Source of the DNA: Flavobacteriaceae bacterium
GTDB taxonomy: Bacteria; Bacteroidota; Bacteroidia; Flavobacteriales; Flavobacteriaceae
Reading direction: 5' to 3'
DNA length: 64,000 nucleotides
Assembly: GCA_022428005.1 (NCBI GenBank)
Contig: JAKMDI010000014.1
Coordinates: 1-64,000, forward strand
Shown here piece by piece: positions 17,859-28,606 of this stretch. The first letter of the stretch is position 1, and each line of letters starts with the position of its first letter. The translations under genes and the position numbers were made by a program. Below the pieces are notes generated by a model, which was not told where the DNA came from, ran no database searches, and saw nothing but the letters and a program-made list of their open reading frames with translations.

Positions 17859-18758
17859 TTGAGCATTCGTATCCAAAATATCAGTAAAAGCTATGGTAGT
17901 ACACTTGCCTTAAATAAGGTTTCGCTGAGCTTTAATCATAGGGGGGTTATTGGTCTTTTGGGACCCAACGGGGCTGGGAAAACAACCCTCATGAAAATAC
18001 TTACTGGCTACTTAAGCCAGTGGGAAGGAACAATACATGTTGGTGATGCTGATTTAAAGCTCGCTTCAAAAAAGATCCAGCGGCAGGTGGGCTATCTACC
18101 TGAAAATAATCCGTTGTACCCAGAGATGTATGTAAGAGAATACCTGAGTTATGTTGGAGATCTGTATGCCTTAAAAAAAGCACCCATAGACCAAGTCATT
18201 GAGAGAACTGGACTCAAGAATCACGCACATAAAAAAATTGAGTTTTTGTCCAAAGGCTACCGTCAAAGGGTTGGTTTGGCTGCTGCACTGATCCACGATC
18301 CTCAATATATCATTCTCGATGAGCCTACAACGGGACTCGACCCCAACCAAGTGATAGAAATCAGAAAGTTAATACAGACTTTGGGAAAGGAAAAGTTGGT
18401 TTTACTTTCCACTCACATCTTGCAAGAAGTTGAAGCCGTAGCCGACCAAGTGGTTATCCTCAATCGTGGAAGTGTGGTTTTAAATGAAGCCGTTGAGGCT
18501 CTTAAAAAAGACGACGAACAGGTGGTCGCCGTAAGTTTTGATTATCGTGTTGAAAGTGTTGCCCTACAAAAAATCCCCTTTGTGAAAACGGTGGTAAACA
18601 CCTCAAACTTTGACTATGAATTGACTTTTGATCAAGATAAAGACATGCGCCCAGCTGTTTTTGATTTTGCCCACGATAATGGTCTAAAAATTTTATCTCT
18701 TCAGCAAAAAATAAAAGGCTTAGAAAAAAGATTCAACTCCCTTACCCAAAGGGATTAA
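17859..18758 (+). CDS. gldA: Gliding-motility ABC transporter ATP-binding protein GldA
   Basis: 299 aa ABC ATPase. Walker A GPNGAGKTTLMK, signature LSKGYRQRVGLAAALIHDPQ, Walker B YIILDEPTTGLDP and the switch histidine in LLSTHILQEVEA are intact, followed by a C-terminal domain of about 80 residues. In Flavobacterium, GldA works with membrane partners GldF and GldG, which are not in this window. The GldA assignment rests on overall resemblance to the flavobacterial protein. Start is TTG (MSIRIQNISKSYGS). It converges on metF with a 4-nt overlap. Confidence 0.87.
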   Translation: MSIRIQNISKSYGSTLALNKVSLSFNHRGVIGLLGPNGAGKTTLMKILTGYLSQWEGTIHVGDADLKLASKKIQRQVGYLPENNPLYPEMYVREYLSYVGDLYALKKAPIDQVIERTGLKNHAHKKIEFLSKGYRQRVGLAAALIHDPQYIILDEPTTGLDPNQVIEIRKLIQTLGKEKLVLLSTHILQEVEAVADQVVILNRGSVVLNEAVEALKKDDEQVVAVSFDYRVESVALQKIPFVKTVVNTSNFDYELTFDQDKDMRPAVFDFAHDNGLKILSLQQKIKGLEKRFNSLTQRD

Positions 18759-19711
18759 AACAATGCTTGGGCAATTTTTTTTACGTTTTTAGATTTTCCC
18801 ATGCTGTAGTAGTGCAGGAAGGGCACTCCATGTTTCTTTAGTTCTTTGCTCTGCTCGATACACCATTCGATACCTATTTCAGAAACCGCCGAATTATCGC
18901 TCGCTTTTTGGATCTCATTGATTAATTCCTGGGGCAAATCTACATGAAAACGATGGGGAATTAAATTCAATTGCTTCAAGGTCGCCATGGGTTTTAGTCC
19001 GGGTATAATGGGAACATCAATTCCAGCCTCTCTGCATTTTTTTTTAAACTCAAAAAACTTTTGATTATCAAAAAACATTTGAGTGATGATATAATCTGAT
19101 CCTGCTTTAATTTTTTCCTTTAGAAACTGTATATCACTTTCTAAACTCGGTGCCTCCGCATGCTTTTCAGGATACCCAGCCACACCGACACAAAAATCGG
19201 TTGGAGTAGAGTTCAGTAGTTCTTCATCTAAGTATTGTCCTTGATTGAGGTTGTTGATTTGAACCACCAAATCCTTTGCATAGGTATGTCCCCCTTTATT
19301 AGGGTTAAAATAAGTTTCGGATTTAACAGCATCACCCCTAAGGGCAACCAAATTCTCAATACCTAAAAAATCTAAATCGATTAAAAAGTTTTCAGTATCC
19401 TCCTGGGTAAATCCTCCGCATAGAATATGAGGGATTGCGTCTACCTGATAGCGGTTTTGAATGGCAGCACAAATCCCAACTGTTCCCGGACGCTTGCGGA
19501 TAACCTTTTTCTCCAAAAGCCCTTTTTCACGTTCGATATAATTATACTCCTCCCGGTGATAGGTTACATCAATAAAGGGTGGATTAAACTCCATCAAAGG
19601 ATCAATAGCATCAAAAATTGATTGAATGTCTTGCCCTTTTAATGGTGGTAAGATTTCAAAAGTAAACTGAGTTTTACCCTTTGCCTTTTTTATGTGATCT
19701 GTTACTTTCAT
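18755..19711 (-). CDS. metF: Methylenetetrahydrofolate reductase
   Basis: 318 aa, single-domain bacterial MTHFR that reduces 5,10-methylene-THF to 5-methyl-THF, the methyl donor for MetH. Motifs: FTFEILPPLKGQDI, DVTYHR, HILCGGFTQEDTENFLIDLDFLGIENLVALRGD and FCVGVAGYPEKHAEAPS, and ITQMFFDNQKFFEF. Last gene of the SAM-II-controlled methionine operon, 4 nt after metH part 2. Confidence 0.96.
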   Translation of the reverse strand: MKVTDHIKKAKGKTQFTFEILPPLKGQDIQSIFDAIDPLMEFNPPFIDVTYHREEYNYIEREKGLLEKKVIRKRPGTVGICAAIQNRYQVDAIPHILCGGFTQEDTENFLIDLDFLGIENLVALRGDAVKSETYFNPNKGGHTYAKDLVVQINNLNQGQYLDEELLNSTPTDFCVGVAGYPEKHAEAPSLESDIQFLKEKIKAGSDYIITQMFFDNQKFFEFKKKCREAGIDVPIIPGLKPMATLKQLNLIPHRFHVDLPQELINEIQKASDNSAVSEIGIEWCIEQSKELKKHGVPFLHYYSMGKSKNVKKIAQALF

Positions 19712-19715
19712 AAGC

Positions 19716-22394
19716 TTATGTTAAATTGGGACTGAGCCATTTTCGCGCTTTTTCAAGGTTTATATTTCTTCTTTTACTGTAATCTATTAATTGATCTTCT
19801 TTGATTTTACCCAACCCAAAATATTTTGCCTCAGGATGCGCAAAATAATAACCTGAAACAGACGAAGCAGGCCACATAGCATAACTCTCGGTCAAACGGA
19901 CTCCTATTGTCTTTTCAACCTCCATCAGTTCCCAAAGCGTTTGTTTTTCAAGATGATCTGGACAGGCAGGGTAGCCTGGGGCTGGACGAATCCCTTTGTA
20001 TATTTCTCTGATCAGTTCTTCGTTTGTAAATTGTTCTTTGGGTGAATATCCCCAGTGCTGCGTTCTTACTTCCCGATGGAGAAACTCTGCAAAGGCCTCT
20101 GCCAAGCGGTCGGCCAATGCTTTTATCATTATACTTTGATAATCATCGTTTTGATTTTCATAGCGCTGCGCAATTTCCTCCACCCCAATGCCGGTAGTAA
20201 CGCAAAAAGATCCCATGTAATCTCTAAATCCAAAAGATTCAGGAGCAATAAAATCAGACAAAGCAATATTGGGTTGGCCCGCTCTTTTTTCGAGCTGTTG
20301 TCTCAAAGTAATAAAACGATAGCTTTCACGCTCATGATTGTTGGGATCAAAAACCAGAATATCGTCGCCTTTACTATTGACTGGAAAAAGACCAAAACGC
20401 GCTTTTGCTGTCAACCATCTTTCATCAATGATTTTTCTGAGCATGTTTTGCGCATCAATAAACAAAGAAGTGGCTTCCTGACCTACAACCTCATCATTTA
20501 AAATCTCTGGATACTTTCCGTGTAGATCCCAAGATCTAAAAAAAGGCGTCCAATCGATATAAGAAACCAATTGCTTAAAGTCTTGATTTTCAATGGTCTT
20601 AAACCCTAAAAAACTTGGAGTTACCGGTTTGTAATTTTCCCAGTCTATACTGTATTTTCTTTCTCTTGCTGTTTTTATATCCACATAGGACTTAGAAGAG
20701 GAACGTTCCAAAAACTTTTCACGAAAAGAATGGTATTCCGCTGCGATTTCCTCAGTGTAGGTTTTGCTGATGTCTTCGCTGAGTAACTTGTTCGCAACTG
20801 TAACCGCCCTTGAGGCATCATTTACGTGGATAACTGCAGCATTCCCTTGCGGTGCTATCTTAACCGCAGTATGGGCCTTTGAGGTGGTAGCCCCTCCTAT
20901 GAGAAGGGGTATTTTAATTCCCAATCGGTTCATTTCCTTAGCCACATGAACCATTTCGTCCAAGGAAGGAGTGATGAGTCCCGATAGGCCAATGATATCA
21001 ACATTTTCCTCTTTTGCTTTTTCTAAAATTAATTCGGGGGGGACCATTACCCCAAGGTCAATTATTTCAAAATTATTGCAGGACAACACCACACTGACGA
21101 TGTTTTTCCCAATATCGTGAACGTCCCCTTTCACAGTAGCCATCAATATTTTTCCAGCAGTTTGAATTTTACCTTCCTTTTCAGCCTCTATAAACGGTTG
21201 CAAATAGGCTACAGCCTTTTTCATTACCCGGGCAGATTTGACCACCTGAGGTAAAAACATTTTTCCAGATCCAAAAAGGTCACCCACTACATTCATTCCC
21301 GTCATCAGCTCATTTTCAATCACTCTGAGCGGACGGTCGGCAGCTTTACGCGCGGTCTCTACGTCCTCGATAATAAATTGATCAATTCCTTTTACCAAGG
21401 CATGTGTGATCCTTTTTTGGAGATCTTGTTTTCTCCAGGCGTGATCCTCTTCCTTGATTTTTTTCTTTGTCCCTTTTATGGATTCCGCGTACTCTAACAA
21501 GTTTTCTGTCGCATCCTCTTTTCGGTTCAGTAATACATCTTCTACCTTTTCAAGTAAAGGTTTTGGTATCTCGTCATATACTTCAAGGAGCGTCGGGTTT
21601 ACTATTCCCATATCCATTCCATGTTGAATGGCATGGTACAAAAAGGCAGAATGCATGGCCTCCCTGACGGTATTATTTCCACGAAAAGAAAATGAAACAT
21701 TACTCACTCCACCACTCACATTTGCATAGGGTAAGTGCTCTCTTATCCACTGGGTAGCCTTAAAGAAATCTAACGCATTACTTCTGTGTTCTTCCATCCC
21801 GGTAGCGACAGGAAAAATATTGGGGTCAAAAATAATATCCTCTGGAGGAAAACCAACCTGGTCCACCAAGATGCGATAGGACCTTTCACAGATTTGAATT
21901 CTCCTGTCCAAATTATCAGCTTGTCCCGATTCGTCGAAAGCCATTACTACAACAGCAGCACCATAAAATTTTATTTTTTGTGCTTGTTCAACAAAAGTGG
22001 ATTCGCCCTCCTTTAGGCTGATGGAATTGACCACTCCTTTTCCTTGGATTACTTTGAGTCCTGCTTCAATAATTTCCCACTTGGAACTGTCGATCATCAC
22101 AGGTACTCTGGCAATATCGGGCTCCGCAGCAATAAGGTTCAAAAATTGAACCATGGCCGCTTTGCCATCGATCATGCCTTCATCCATGTTGACATCAATT
22201 ATTTGAGCTCCGCCGTTTACCTGATCTGCAGCCACTGCTACTGCAGCCTCAAAATCTCCTTCTTCTATAAGCCGCAAAAATTTTCTTGAACCTGTTACAT
22301 TAGTTCTTTCACCAATATTTACAAAATTGGATTCTGGACTCACAATCAGTGGTTCAAGACCAGAAAGAGTAAGATATCGTTTAGGGTTATACAT
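19716..22394 (-). CDS. metH: Methionine synthase, folate/cobalamin/activation part
   Basis: 892 aa, equivalent to the C-terminal three quarters of E. coli MetH. Pterin-binding domain ([29 protein letters not shown]), cobalamin cap and B12 domain (GDVHDIGKN, the DxHxxG axial-ligand motif, then [15 protein letters not shown]), and the AdoMet activation domain ([33 protein letters not shown]). The homocysteine domain is a separate gene immediately upstream. The ORF track start at 22490 lies inside that gene; I chose ATG 22394 ([16 protein letters not shown]), giving an 8-nt overlap. Confidence 0.95.
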   Translation of the reverse strand: MYNPKRYLTLSGLEPLIVSPESNFVNIGERTNVTGSRKFLRLIEEGDFEAAVAVAADQVNGGAQIIDVNMDEGMIDGKAAMVQFLNLIAAEPDIARVPVMIDSSKWEIIEAGLKVIQGKGVVNSISLKEGESTFVEQAQKIKFYGAAVVVMAFDESGQADNLDRRIQICERSYRILVDQVGFPPEDIIFDPNIFPVATGMEEHRSNALDFFKATQWIREHLPYANVSGGVSNVSFSFRGNNTVREAMHSAFLYHAIQHGMDMGIVNPTLLEVYDEIPKPLLEKVEDVLLNRKEDATENLLEYAESIKGTKKKIKEEDHAWRKQDLQKRITHALVKGIDQFIIEDVETARKAADRPLRVIENELMTGMNVVGDLFGSGKMFLPQVVKSARVMKKAVAYLQPFIEAEKEGKIQTAGKILMATVKGDVHDIGKNIVSVVLSCNNFEIIDLGVMVPPELILEKAKEENVDIIGLSGLITPSLDEMVHVAKEMNRLGIKIPLLIGGATTSKAHTAVKIAPQGNAAVIHVNDASRAVTVANKLLSEDISKTYTEEIAAEYHSFREKFLERSSSKSYVDIKTARERKYSIDWENYKPVTPSFLGFKTIENQDFKQLVSYIDWTPFFRSWDLHGKYPEILNDEVVGQEATSLFIDAQNMLRKIIDERWLTAKARFGLFPVNSKGDDILVFDPNNHERESYRFITLRQQLEKRAGQPNIALSDFIAPESFGFRDYMGSFCVTTGIGVEEIAQRYENQNDDYQSIMIKALADRLAEAFAEFLHREVRTQHWGYSPKEQFTNEELIREIYKGIRPAPGYPACPDHLEKQTLWELMEVEKTIGVRLTESYAMWPASSVSGYYFAHPEAKYFGLGKIKEDQLIDYSKRRNINLEKARKWLSPNLT

Positions 22395-23388
22395 GACTGG
22401 GGATATTAATTTTTCTTGGGCTTGCCTGCTCAGCAATTTTTGCAATGAGACGAATGTGATCTGGGGTAGTGCCACAGCAACCACCAACAATATTAATTAG
22501 ATTTTGATCCAAAAAAGGTTTGATCAGTGCTGCCATCTCTTGTGGACTCTGGTCATACTCACCAAATGCATTGGGCAATCCAGCATTGGGGTGAACGGAG
22601 GTATAAAAATTAGAGAATTTGGCCATTCTTTCTACATAGGGGTGTAATTGACCTGCCCCTAAGGCACAATTAAAACCAATACTCATCAAAGGCATATGGG
22701 AGAGGGATATGGCAAAAGCTTCTACTGTTTGCCCTGATAGTGTCCTTCCACTATTGTCCGTTATGGTGCCACTGACCATAACGGGTATTGATATTTTATG
22801 CGTTAAAAAATGTTGCTGAATGGCACCAAGGGCTGCCTTTGCGTTTAAAGTATCGAAAATAGTTTCTACCAAAAGCACATCGACGCCACCGGCTATTAAG
22901 CCTGACACTTGTTCTTGATAAGCATCGGACAAGGCATCAAAATCGACAGCGCGAAACCCAGGGTCTTTAACGTCTGGGGACATACTGGCTGTTTTATTGG
23001 TAGGTCCTATAGCCCCTGCGACAAAACGCGGCTTATTGGGATCTAGTGTGGTGATTTTTTTAGCGGCTTCTTTTGCGATCCTCGCGGACTCAAAGTTGAG
23101 CTCGTAGGCCAAATCCTCCATTTGATAATCTGCCATCGCAATCGAGGTGGCAGAAAAGGTATTGGTTTCAATAATGTCTGCCCCTGCCATGAGATACTGT
23201 TCATGAATTTTTTGTATCGCGGCCGCTTGTGTAAGTGATAACAGATCATTGTTGCCCCCCAAGGGACAAGGGTGGTCCTTGAAACGTTCCCCACGAAAAT
23301 CTTCTTCGTTGAAATCGAGCTTTTGAAGCATGGTTCCCATTGCACCGTCCAAGACCAGTACCCTATTTTTTAGAATAGTTTCAATCAT
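22387..23388 (-). CDS. metH: Methionine synthase, homocysteine-binding part
   Basis: 333 aa, the N-terminal Hcy-binding barrel of MetH as a separate polypeptide. Opening [32 protein letters not shown], and the zinc ligands in GFNCALGAG and [12 protein letters not shown]. It activates homocysteine thiolate for methylation by the cobalamin part encoded next. The 4-nt overlap with metZ and 8-nt overlap with metH part 2 imply coupled translation. It lacks pterin and B12 domains. Confidence 0.95.
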   Translation of the reverse strand: MIETILKNRVLVLDGAMGTMLQKLDFNEEDFRGERFKDHPCPLGGNNDLLSLTQAAAIQKIHEQYLMAGADIIETNTFSATSIAMADYQMEDLAYELNFESARIAKEAAKKITTLDPNKPRFVAGAIGPTNKTASMSPDVKDPGFRAVDFDALSDAYQEQVSGLIAGGVDVLLVETIFDTLNAKAALGAIQQHFLTHKISIPVMVSGTITDNSGRTLSGQTVEAFAISLSHMPLMSIGFNCALGAGQLHPYVERMAKFSNFYTSVHPNAGLPNAFGEYDQSPQEMAALIKPFLDQNLINIVGGCCGTTPDHIRLIAKIAEQASPRKINIPSHV

Positions 23389-24560
23389 CCTATAACTTTA
23401 TCTAAGGCTTGTTCAACATCATATTTGATATCTTCAATGTTTTCCAAACCTATCGAGATACGAATCAATCCATCGGTGATTCCCACCAGTGCACGTTCCT
23501 CCGCAGAGAGTTTGCTGTGGGTTGAAGTAGCAGGGTGGGTAACAATGGTCCGGGTATCTCCCAAGTTGGCACTGAGGGAACACATTTGAATTTGATTCAG
23601 AAAAGTCTTACCGGATTCAATCCCACCTTTTAAATCCATAGTAACAATATTTCCCCCTTTCAGCATTTGCTTTTTGGCAATTTTATATTGGGGATGGGAG
23701 GCCAAAAAAGGATATTTTAACGTTTTAATTTTGGTGTGATTTTCAAAGTGTTTTGCAAATGATAGAGCATTTTCACAATGACGGTCCAACCGCACGGCCA
23801 AGGTCTCTATACTTTTGGAGAGGATCCACGCATTGAAGGGTGACATAGAAGCTCCAGAATTTCGAAAAAACGACCTGACCTCATGGATCAAATCCGACTT
23901 GCCCAGTATCAACCCCCCAATTACTCTGCCTTGACCATCAATGAGCTTTGTCGCCGAGTGGATGACCAAATCAGCGCCGAAATCGATTGGTTTCTGGAGG
24001 TAGGGTGTCGCAAAACAGTTGTCAACAACAAGCAAAATATTGTGTTGCTTGGCAATTTTGGAGACGTATTCCATATCAATGATGTCCAATCCAGGATTGG
24101 TTGGTGACTCTATAAAAATCATCTTGGTATTGGGTTGGATTGCTTCTTCAACCTCCTCAAGCTCATTGGCATTTAAATAGGTGGTCTCAATATTCCATTT
24201 TGGAAAATATTTTTTAAAAAGGGCGTGTGTGGATCCAAAAACAGACCTCACTGAAACAATGTGATCTCCACTGCTGAGTAAGGCACCAATACTGGTATAA
24301 ACAGCCGCCATGCCCGAAGCAAAAGCAACCCCGTCCTCTGCGGCTTCCAAGGCGCACATCTTATCCACTAATTCTTGGGTATTGGGGTTAGAGAATCGGC
24401 TGTAGATATTGCGATCAATTTCATCAGCAAAGGCGGCTCTGAGCTCCTCTGCGTCGTCAAACACAAAACTTGAAGTCAGGTAAAGCGGGGAGGAATGCTC
24501 TGCAAAAACAGAACGGTCCATCTGTGTTCGTATGGCCTTGGTCTCAAAATGTTTTTTCAT
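23385..24560 (-). CDS. metZ: Trans-sulfuration family PLP enzyme, O-acyl-homoserine sulfhydrylase (MetZ type)
   Basis: 391 aa. Cys/Met-metabolism PLP family: SSPLYLTSSFVFDDAEELRAAF, GVAFASGMAAVYTSIGALL, FIESPTNPGLDIID, PLP lysine in VIHSATKLIDGQGRVIGG, and LGDTRTIVTHPATSTHSKL. The closest pattern is O-succinylhomoserine sulfhydrylase (MetZ), which makes homocysteine directly from sulfide; cystathionine synthase activity cannot be excluded. I chose ATG 24560 (MKKHFETKAIRTQ) over the track start at 24632 because it gives a 4-nt overlap with the upstream gene. Confidence 0.88.
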   Translation of the reverse strand: MKKHFETKAIRTQMDRSVFAEHSSPLYLTSSFVFDDAEELRAAFADEIDRNIYSRFSNPNTQELVDKMCALEAAEDGVAFASGMAAVYTSIGALLSSGDHIVSVRSVFGSTHALFKKYFPKWNIETTYLNANELEEVEEAIQPNTKMIFIESPTNPGLDIIDMEYVSKIAKQHNILLVVDNCFATPYLQKPIDFGADLVIHSATKLIDGQGRVIGGLILGKSDLIHEVRSFFRNSGASMSPFNAWILSKSIETLAVRLDRHCENALSFAKHFENHTKIKTLKYPFLASHPQYKIAKKQMLKGGNIVTMDLKGGIESGKTFLNQIQMCSLSANLGDTRTIVTHPATSTHSKLSAEERALVGITDGLIRISIGLENIEDIKYDVEQALDKVIG

Positions 24561-24982
24561 ATTTCGTTTCCATTTAAAAAAATTGAGTGAAAAATTTGCG
24601 ATGAGTATTCCAATGTTTTTGCTACTGAACAATACTTTTCCAGAGAGAGACTCACGGCTCTTTTGGCTTTTTCGGGGGGTATTTCCCCCGCTATATGTAC
24701 CACTACATCTATTTTATGGAACAGGGAAGGCACTTGATCGGGCTCTCGTTGCCCCTCTACTTCAACCCTGAGGTCCTTGGGATTAATTTTTTGTTTTTTT
24801 AGGATGGCAATAATGTCTATACTGCTGCATCCGGCAAGGCCCATAAGAAGGAGTTCCATGGGACTGACCCCAGCTACTTTTCCTTCCTTTTTAGAAATGT
24901 TGTCCAATACAACCTTATGACCATTTTGATTTTTGACCTCAAAAAGATAATCTTGATTTACTCTATTTAATATTACTTTCAT
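24557..24982 (-). CDS. OsmC family protein
   Basis: 141 aa from ATG 24982 (MKVILNRVNQDYLFEVKN); the track start lies inside metX. The OsmC/Ohr fold is shown by GVSPMELLLMGLAGCSSIDI with the first redox cysteine and SLEKYCSVAKTL with the second, the normal spacing. Members reduce organic hydroperoxides or act on thiol-related stress; this YhfA-like branch is poorly defined. Its location inside the methionine operon, between metX and metZ, suggests a role connected with sulfide or thiol handling (inference). Confidence 0.88.
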   Translation of the reverse strand: MKVILNRVNQDYLFEVKNQNGHKVVLDNISKKEGKVAGVSPMELLLMGLAGCSSIDIIAILKKQKINPKDLRVEVEGQREPDQVPSLFHKIDVVVHIAGEIPPEKAKRAVSLSLEKYCSVAKTLEYSSQIFHSIFLNGNEI

Positions 24983-25004
24983 GCTGGTTTGAAGCGATTG
25001 TTGT

Positions 25005-25967
25005 TTATTTAAAAATACCACTTAGAATTTTGGACACTGCAGCGTTTTCAATTAAAAAGGCATCGTGTCCGTGAATAGATTTTATCTCGTGATAAAAAAT
25101 ATTTTTTTTGATTTTTCTACCTCTCTCAAAAGTTTTCTTATCCTCCTCAGCAGTAAAAAAAAGATCACTGTCAATGGCTATAATGTGAATATTCGATGAA
25201 ATATTTTCAAGTATTTGTTCAAAAGATTTTCCATTTCTCGTAATAGAAATTGACGCCAAAAAAAAGTTCATTGCTTTGTAAGCATCTAAGAGAAATCTTG
25301 ATTTAAGTTTATCTCCATGATGTAGGAGCCAGCTCTCGACATTGTAAATATTTTTTTCTTTGTTGATTGTTCTTCCAAATCGCGCAGTAAAAGAGGCTGG
25401 AGTTCTGTAGGTGAGCATGGCATGTATTCGAGCGTCTTTTAAAGGCTCACTGGAATTTTCTAAAAGTCTTTTTTGCAAAAAAGTATTTGCAATAATCCAA
25501 TCAGAAGCCTTCCAATCTGCAGCTACAGGAATTAGATTCTCAGTCAACATGGGGTACAGGGCTGCCATCTCCCAGGCAATTCCTCCTCCAATCGATCCGC
25601 CAACAATGGCGAATAATTTTGAAATCCCCAACTGTTTAAGACTCAGGTAAAAAATTTCTGCTATGTCTCCAGTATGAAAATCTTCGAAATTTTTGAGAAC
25701 GTTATCATTAACGCCATTTCCTGGGATATTAAAAGCAATGATGGCATAGTGGTTGGTATCTATGGTGCAACCTGGCCCGACAATTTCACTCCACCACCCC
25801 TCGGGACCGGTGACATTGGCGTCACCGGTCAGGGAATGATTAATGAGAACCACAGGAGCCTGATCTATAGCTTGTCCAAATTGCTGATATTGCAAATCGA
25901 TTTGCTTATAAACTGCTCCAGCGTCGGTCGTGAAATCCTCAATGGAAATTGTTTTGACCACTGCCAT
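25005..25967 (-). CDS. metX: Homoserine O-acyltransferase, alpha/beta-hydrolase type (MetX-like)
   Basis: 320 aa, shorter than the usual 350-380 aa of MetX. Hydrolase-fold motifs: VLINHSLTGDANV, WWSEIVGPGCTIDTNHYAIIAFNIPGNG, nucleophile Ser in VGGSIGGGIAWEMA, Asp in IIAIDSDLFFTAEEDK and His in SIHGHDAFLIE. It acylates homoserine for the sulfhydrylases encoded on either side. Whether acetyl or succinyl is transferred cannot be told by eye. It is 6 nt after metY and 22 nt before the OsmC gene. Confidence 0.88.
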   Translation of the reverse strand: MAVVKTISIEDFTTDAGAVYKQIDLQYQQFGQAIDQAPVVLINHSLTGDANVTGPEGWWSEIVGPGCTIDTNHYAIIAFNIPGNGVNDNVLKNFEDFHTGDIAEIFYLSLKQLGISKLFAIVGGSIGGGIAWEMAALYPMLTENLIPVAADWKASDWIIANTFLQKRLLENSSEPLKDARIHAMLTYRTPASFTARFGRTINKEKNIYNVESWLLHHGDKLKSRFLLDAYKAMNFFLASISITRNGKSFEQILENISSNIHIIAIDSDLFFTAEEDKKTFERGRKIKKNIFYHEIKSIHGHDAFLIENAAVSKILSGIFK

Positions 25968-25973
25968 GAAATA

Positions 25974-27245
25974 TTAAATCGACTTTAGTGCCTGATCTAA
26001 ATCATTTTTCAAATCATCTATGTTTTCAATCCCAACAGACAATCTAACCAAGTCAGCGGAAACACCAGTACTTTTTTGTTCCTCCTCGTTGAGTTGCGAA
26101 TGTGTGGTACTGGATGGATGGATGATCAATGATTTGGTATCACCAATATTAGCCAATAATGAAAAAATCTGTGTGGTCTCAGTAACTTTTTTGGCAGCTT
26201 CAAAGCCTTTTTTCAATCCAAAAGTTACAATGCCACTATTTCCTTTTGCCAGGTACTCTCCTGCCAATTTTGCATATTTGGAAGTTGCTAAGCCGGGATA
26301 GTTCACCCAGCTCACTTCGTCTCTGGCCTCTAGCCATTGCGCGAGCTCAAGTGCATTTTCAGAATGCTTTTGCATTCTTACCTCAAGGGTTTCCAGTCCT
26401 TGAATGACTTGAAAGCTATTCAATGGACTGGGTGCACTCCCCAAATCTCTGAGTCCCTCTACCCTTACCCTCGCAATAAAAGCGATTGGACCCAGTGCAT
26501 CGTGATACTTTAATCCGTGATAGGAAGGCGAAGGCTCTGTAAATTCTGGGAAATTCCCATTAGAATAATCAAATGTACCTGCATCGATGATGACACCGCC
26601 AATGGTAGTTCCGTTTCCAGTGATATATTTAGTCAAAGAGTGAATAACAATATTTGCTCCGTGTTCAATTGGATTTAACAAAGCAGGGGTAGCGATGGTA
26701 TTGTCAACAATCAAAGGCACCTTAGCGGCTTTTGCTTTTGTGCTGATTGATTTTAAATCCAATACATCTAATTTGGGATTACCCAATGACTCTACAAAAA
26801 ATGCTCTGGTATTGGGCTGAACTGCCTTACTGAAATTTTCAACATCATCTGGATCAACAAATGTGGTGGTGATTCCAAATCGTGGCAGGGTGTTGTTTAA
26901 CATATTAAAAGTACCCCCATAAAGACTGTTGGACGCTACAATATGATCTCCAGATTTCAATAGGGTCATAAACGTTGTTGCAATGGCAGCTGTACCAGAG
27001 GCAGTAGCTACTGCTGCAACCCCTCCTTCAATGGCAGCCAATCGCTGCTCGAGAATGTCATTGGTGGGGTTGTTCAATCGTGTGTATATGTAGCCTGCTT
27101 CAGACAACGAAAACAGATTCGCTGCATGATCAGCGTCATTGAATACATACGATGATGTTTGATAAATTGGGACCGCTCGGGTTCCTTGGGTTTGTTTCAC
27201 GTCATGCCCAGCATGAAGTGCGTTGGTTGCTAATTGTAAACTCAT
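25974..27245 (-). CDS. metY: O-acetylhomoserine sulfhydrylase (MetY type)
   Basis: 423 aa, PLP enzyme of the Cys/Met family, MetY branch (longer than MetZ). Motifs: [57 protein letters not shown] lysine in [19 protein letters not shown], and [20 protein letters not shown]. It makes homocysteine from O-acetylhomoserine and sulfide. Its start overlaps metK by 4 nt. A second paralogous sulfhydrylase (metZ) lies in the same operon. Confidence 0.93.
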   Translation of the reverse strand: MSLQLATNALHAGHDVKQTQGTRAVPIYQTSSYVFNDADHAANLFSLSEAGYIYTRLNNPTNDILEQRLAAIEGGVAAVATASGTAAIATTFMTLLKSGDHIVASNSLYGGTFNMLNNTLPRFGITTTFVDPDDVENFSKAVQPNTRAFFVESLGNPKLDVLDLKSISTKAKAAKVPLIVDNTIATPALLNPIEHGANIVIHSLTKYITGNGTTIGGVIIDAGTFDYSNGNFPEFTEPSPSYHGLKYHDALGPIAFIARVRVEGLRDLGSAPSPLNSFQVIQGLETLEVRMQKHSENALELAQWLEARDEVSWVNYPGLATSKYAKLAGEYLAKGNSGIVTFGLKKGFEAAKKVTETTQIFSLLANIGDTKSLIIHPSSTTHSQLNEEEQKSTGVSADLVRLSVGIENIDDLKNDLDQALKSI

Positions 27246-28498
27246 AATTTAAAGGATTTTTTGATTTGATTTAAATAGTCTAATTTTTCCCATGTGAAGA
27301 GTTCAACTTCCGTCTCTACTCTTCCACTGTATGGGGATTGAAAGATTTTTTTAATTTTTATGGGTTGTCTTCCCATATGGCCGTAGGCGGCAGTTTCGAG
27401 GTAGATGGGGTTTCTAAGTTTAAGTCGCTTTTCGATGGCATAGGGTCTGAGATCGAAAATATCACTAACTTTTGCTGCAATTTCAGCATCTGAAAGTGGT
27501 ACATTGGCGGTGTTGTAGGTATTGATATTGATGGAGGTTGGCTCAATCACCCCTATGGCATAGCTCAACTGTACCAATAGTTCTTTGGCTACACCGGCAG
27601 CAACAAGATTTTTAGCAATATGTCTTGCAGCATAAGCAGCACTGCGATCTACTTTACTGGGATCTTTTCCACTAAACGCTCCACCTCCGTGAGCGCCTTT
27701 ACCGCCATAAGTATCTACAATAATTTTTCTACCTGTTAGACCTGTGTCCCCGTGGGGGCCACCAATCACAAACTTTCCGGTTGGATTGATGTGATAGGTG
27801 ATCTTGTCATCAAATAGCTTTTGAATGTGGCTGGGTTCTTTATCAATTACCCTTTTGACCACAATGTTGATCAAATCACTCTTGATTTTCTCCAACATGG
27901 CATCATCATCCTCCAAAAAAGGATCGTGTTGAGTAGAAACCACTATGGTATCAATTCTTATGGGCTCACACGAATCGCTGTACTCAATAGTAACCTGAGA
28001 TTTAGCATCGGGGCGCAGGTAGATTATCTCACTATTTTCTCTTCGAACCGCAGCTAACTCAATCAATATTTTGTGCGATAAATCCAAAGTTAAAGGAATG
28101 AAATTGTCCGTTTCATCGGTAGCATATCCAAACATAATTCCTTGGTCACCAGCACCCTGATTTTCTTTTTCGGCTCTGTCCACTCCACGATTGATATCTT
28201 GTGACTGCTCGTGAATCAATGAAATTACCCCGCAAGAATTTCCACTGAACTGATACTCATCTTTGGTGTAACCAATCTTGTTGATCGTTTCTCGCGCTAT
28301 GTGTTGTACGTCTAAGTAAGTGTTACTTTTTACCTCACCTGCAAGAATTGCTTGACCTGTTGTGACCAAAGTCTCACAAGCTACTTTACTGTCGGGATCA
28401 AATGCAATGAAATTATCTAAAAGTGCGTCACTGATTTGGTCAGACACCTTATCGGGATGGCCTTCGCTAACGGATTCTGATGTAAAAAAGAATGACAT
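27242..28498 (-). CDS. metK: S-adenosylmethionine synthetase
   Basis: 418 aa, slightly longer than the usual 380-400. Motifs: [61 protein letters not shown] and [19 protein letters not shown] are textbook MAT. It makes SAM from Met and ATP and is the first gene of the methionine operon, directly behind a SAM-II riboswitch, giving product feedback. Confidence 0.97.
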   Translation of the reverse strand: MSFFFTSESVSEGHPDKVSDQISDALLDNFIAFDPDSKVACETLVTTGQAILAGEVKSNTYLDVQHIARETINKIGYTKDEYQFSGNSCGVISLIHEQSQDINRGVDRAEKENQGAGDQGIMFGYATDETDNFIPLTLDLSHKILIELAAVRRENSEIIYLRPDAKSQVTIEYSDSCEPIRIDTIVVSTQHDPFLEDDDAMLEKIKSDLINIVVKRVIDKEPSHIQKLFDDKITYHINPTGKFVIGGPHGDTGLTGRKIIVDTYGGKGAHGGGAFSGKDPSKVDRSAAYAARHIAKNLVAAGVAKELLVQLSYAIGVIEPTSININTYNTANVPLSDAEIAAKVSDIFDLRPYAIEKRLKLRNPIYLETAAYGHMGRQPIKIKKIFQSPYSGRVETEVELFTWEKLDYLNQIKKSFKL

Positions 28499-28556
28499 AT
28501 GTTGCTTTATTTTTGGGGGGATCTGACAAGATATGTCTTAAAGCAACACTGCTTTA
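28496..28556 (-). promoter_or_regulatory. Expression platform of the metK riboswitch (competing hairpins)
   Basis: Three complementary stretches lie in order on the minus strand. TAAAGCA (28556-28550) is part of the conserved aptamer 3' strand; GTTGCTTTA (28547-28539) follows; TAAAGCAAC (28509-28501) ends 2 nt before the metK ATG. The middle one pairs with the first over 7 bp or with the last over 9 bp. If SAM holds the first strand in the aptamer, the middle strand can sequester the ribosome-binding region. The regulatory direction is inferred from this geometry. Confidence 0.75.
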
Positions 28557-28597
28557 GCATTTTTTTAAGAGGTTGCAATCAGTCAAATCCTTCCTCG
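28550..28597 (-). promoter_or_regulatory. SAM-II riboswitch aptamer
   Basis: The minus strand reads GAGG, then GGATTTGACTGATTGCAA, CCTC, and AAAAAAATGCTAAAGCAG. This follows the SAM-II layout: a P1 stem (GAGG/CCTC), a loop with GATTTG and TTGCA, then an A-rich strand and the conserved GCTAAAG that forms the pseudoknot. It begins about 10 nt after a TAnnTTTG promoter element and precedes metK, a standard SAM target. SAM-II is known from alphaproteobacteria and some Bacteroidota. Confidence 0.88.
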
Positions 28598-28606
28598 TTA
28601 CAGTTG

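Noticed and set aside
22387-22490. Cobalamin riboswitch or separate promoter for the B12-binding metH part
   Set aside because: The gene overlaps its upstream neighbour and there is no leader space; regulation is better explained by the SAM-II element before metK.
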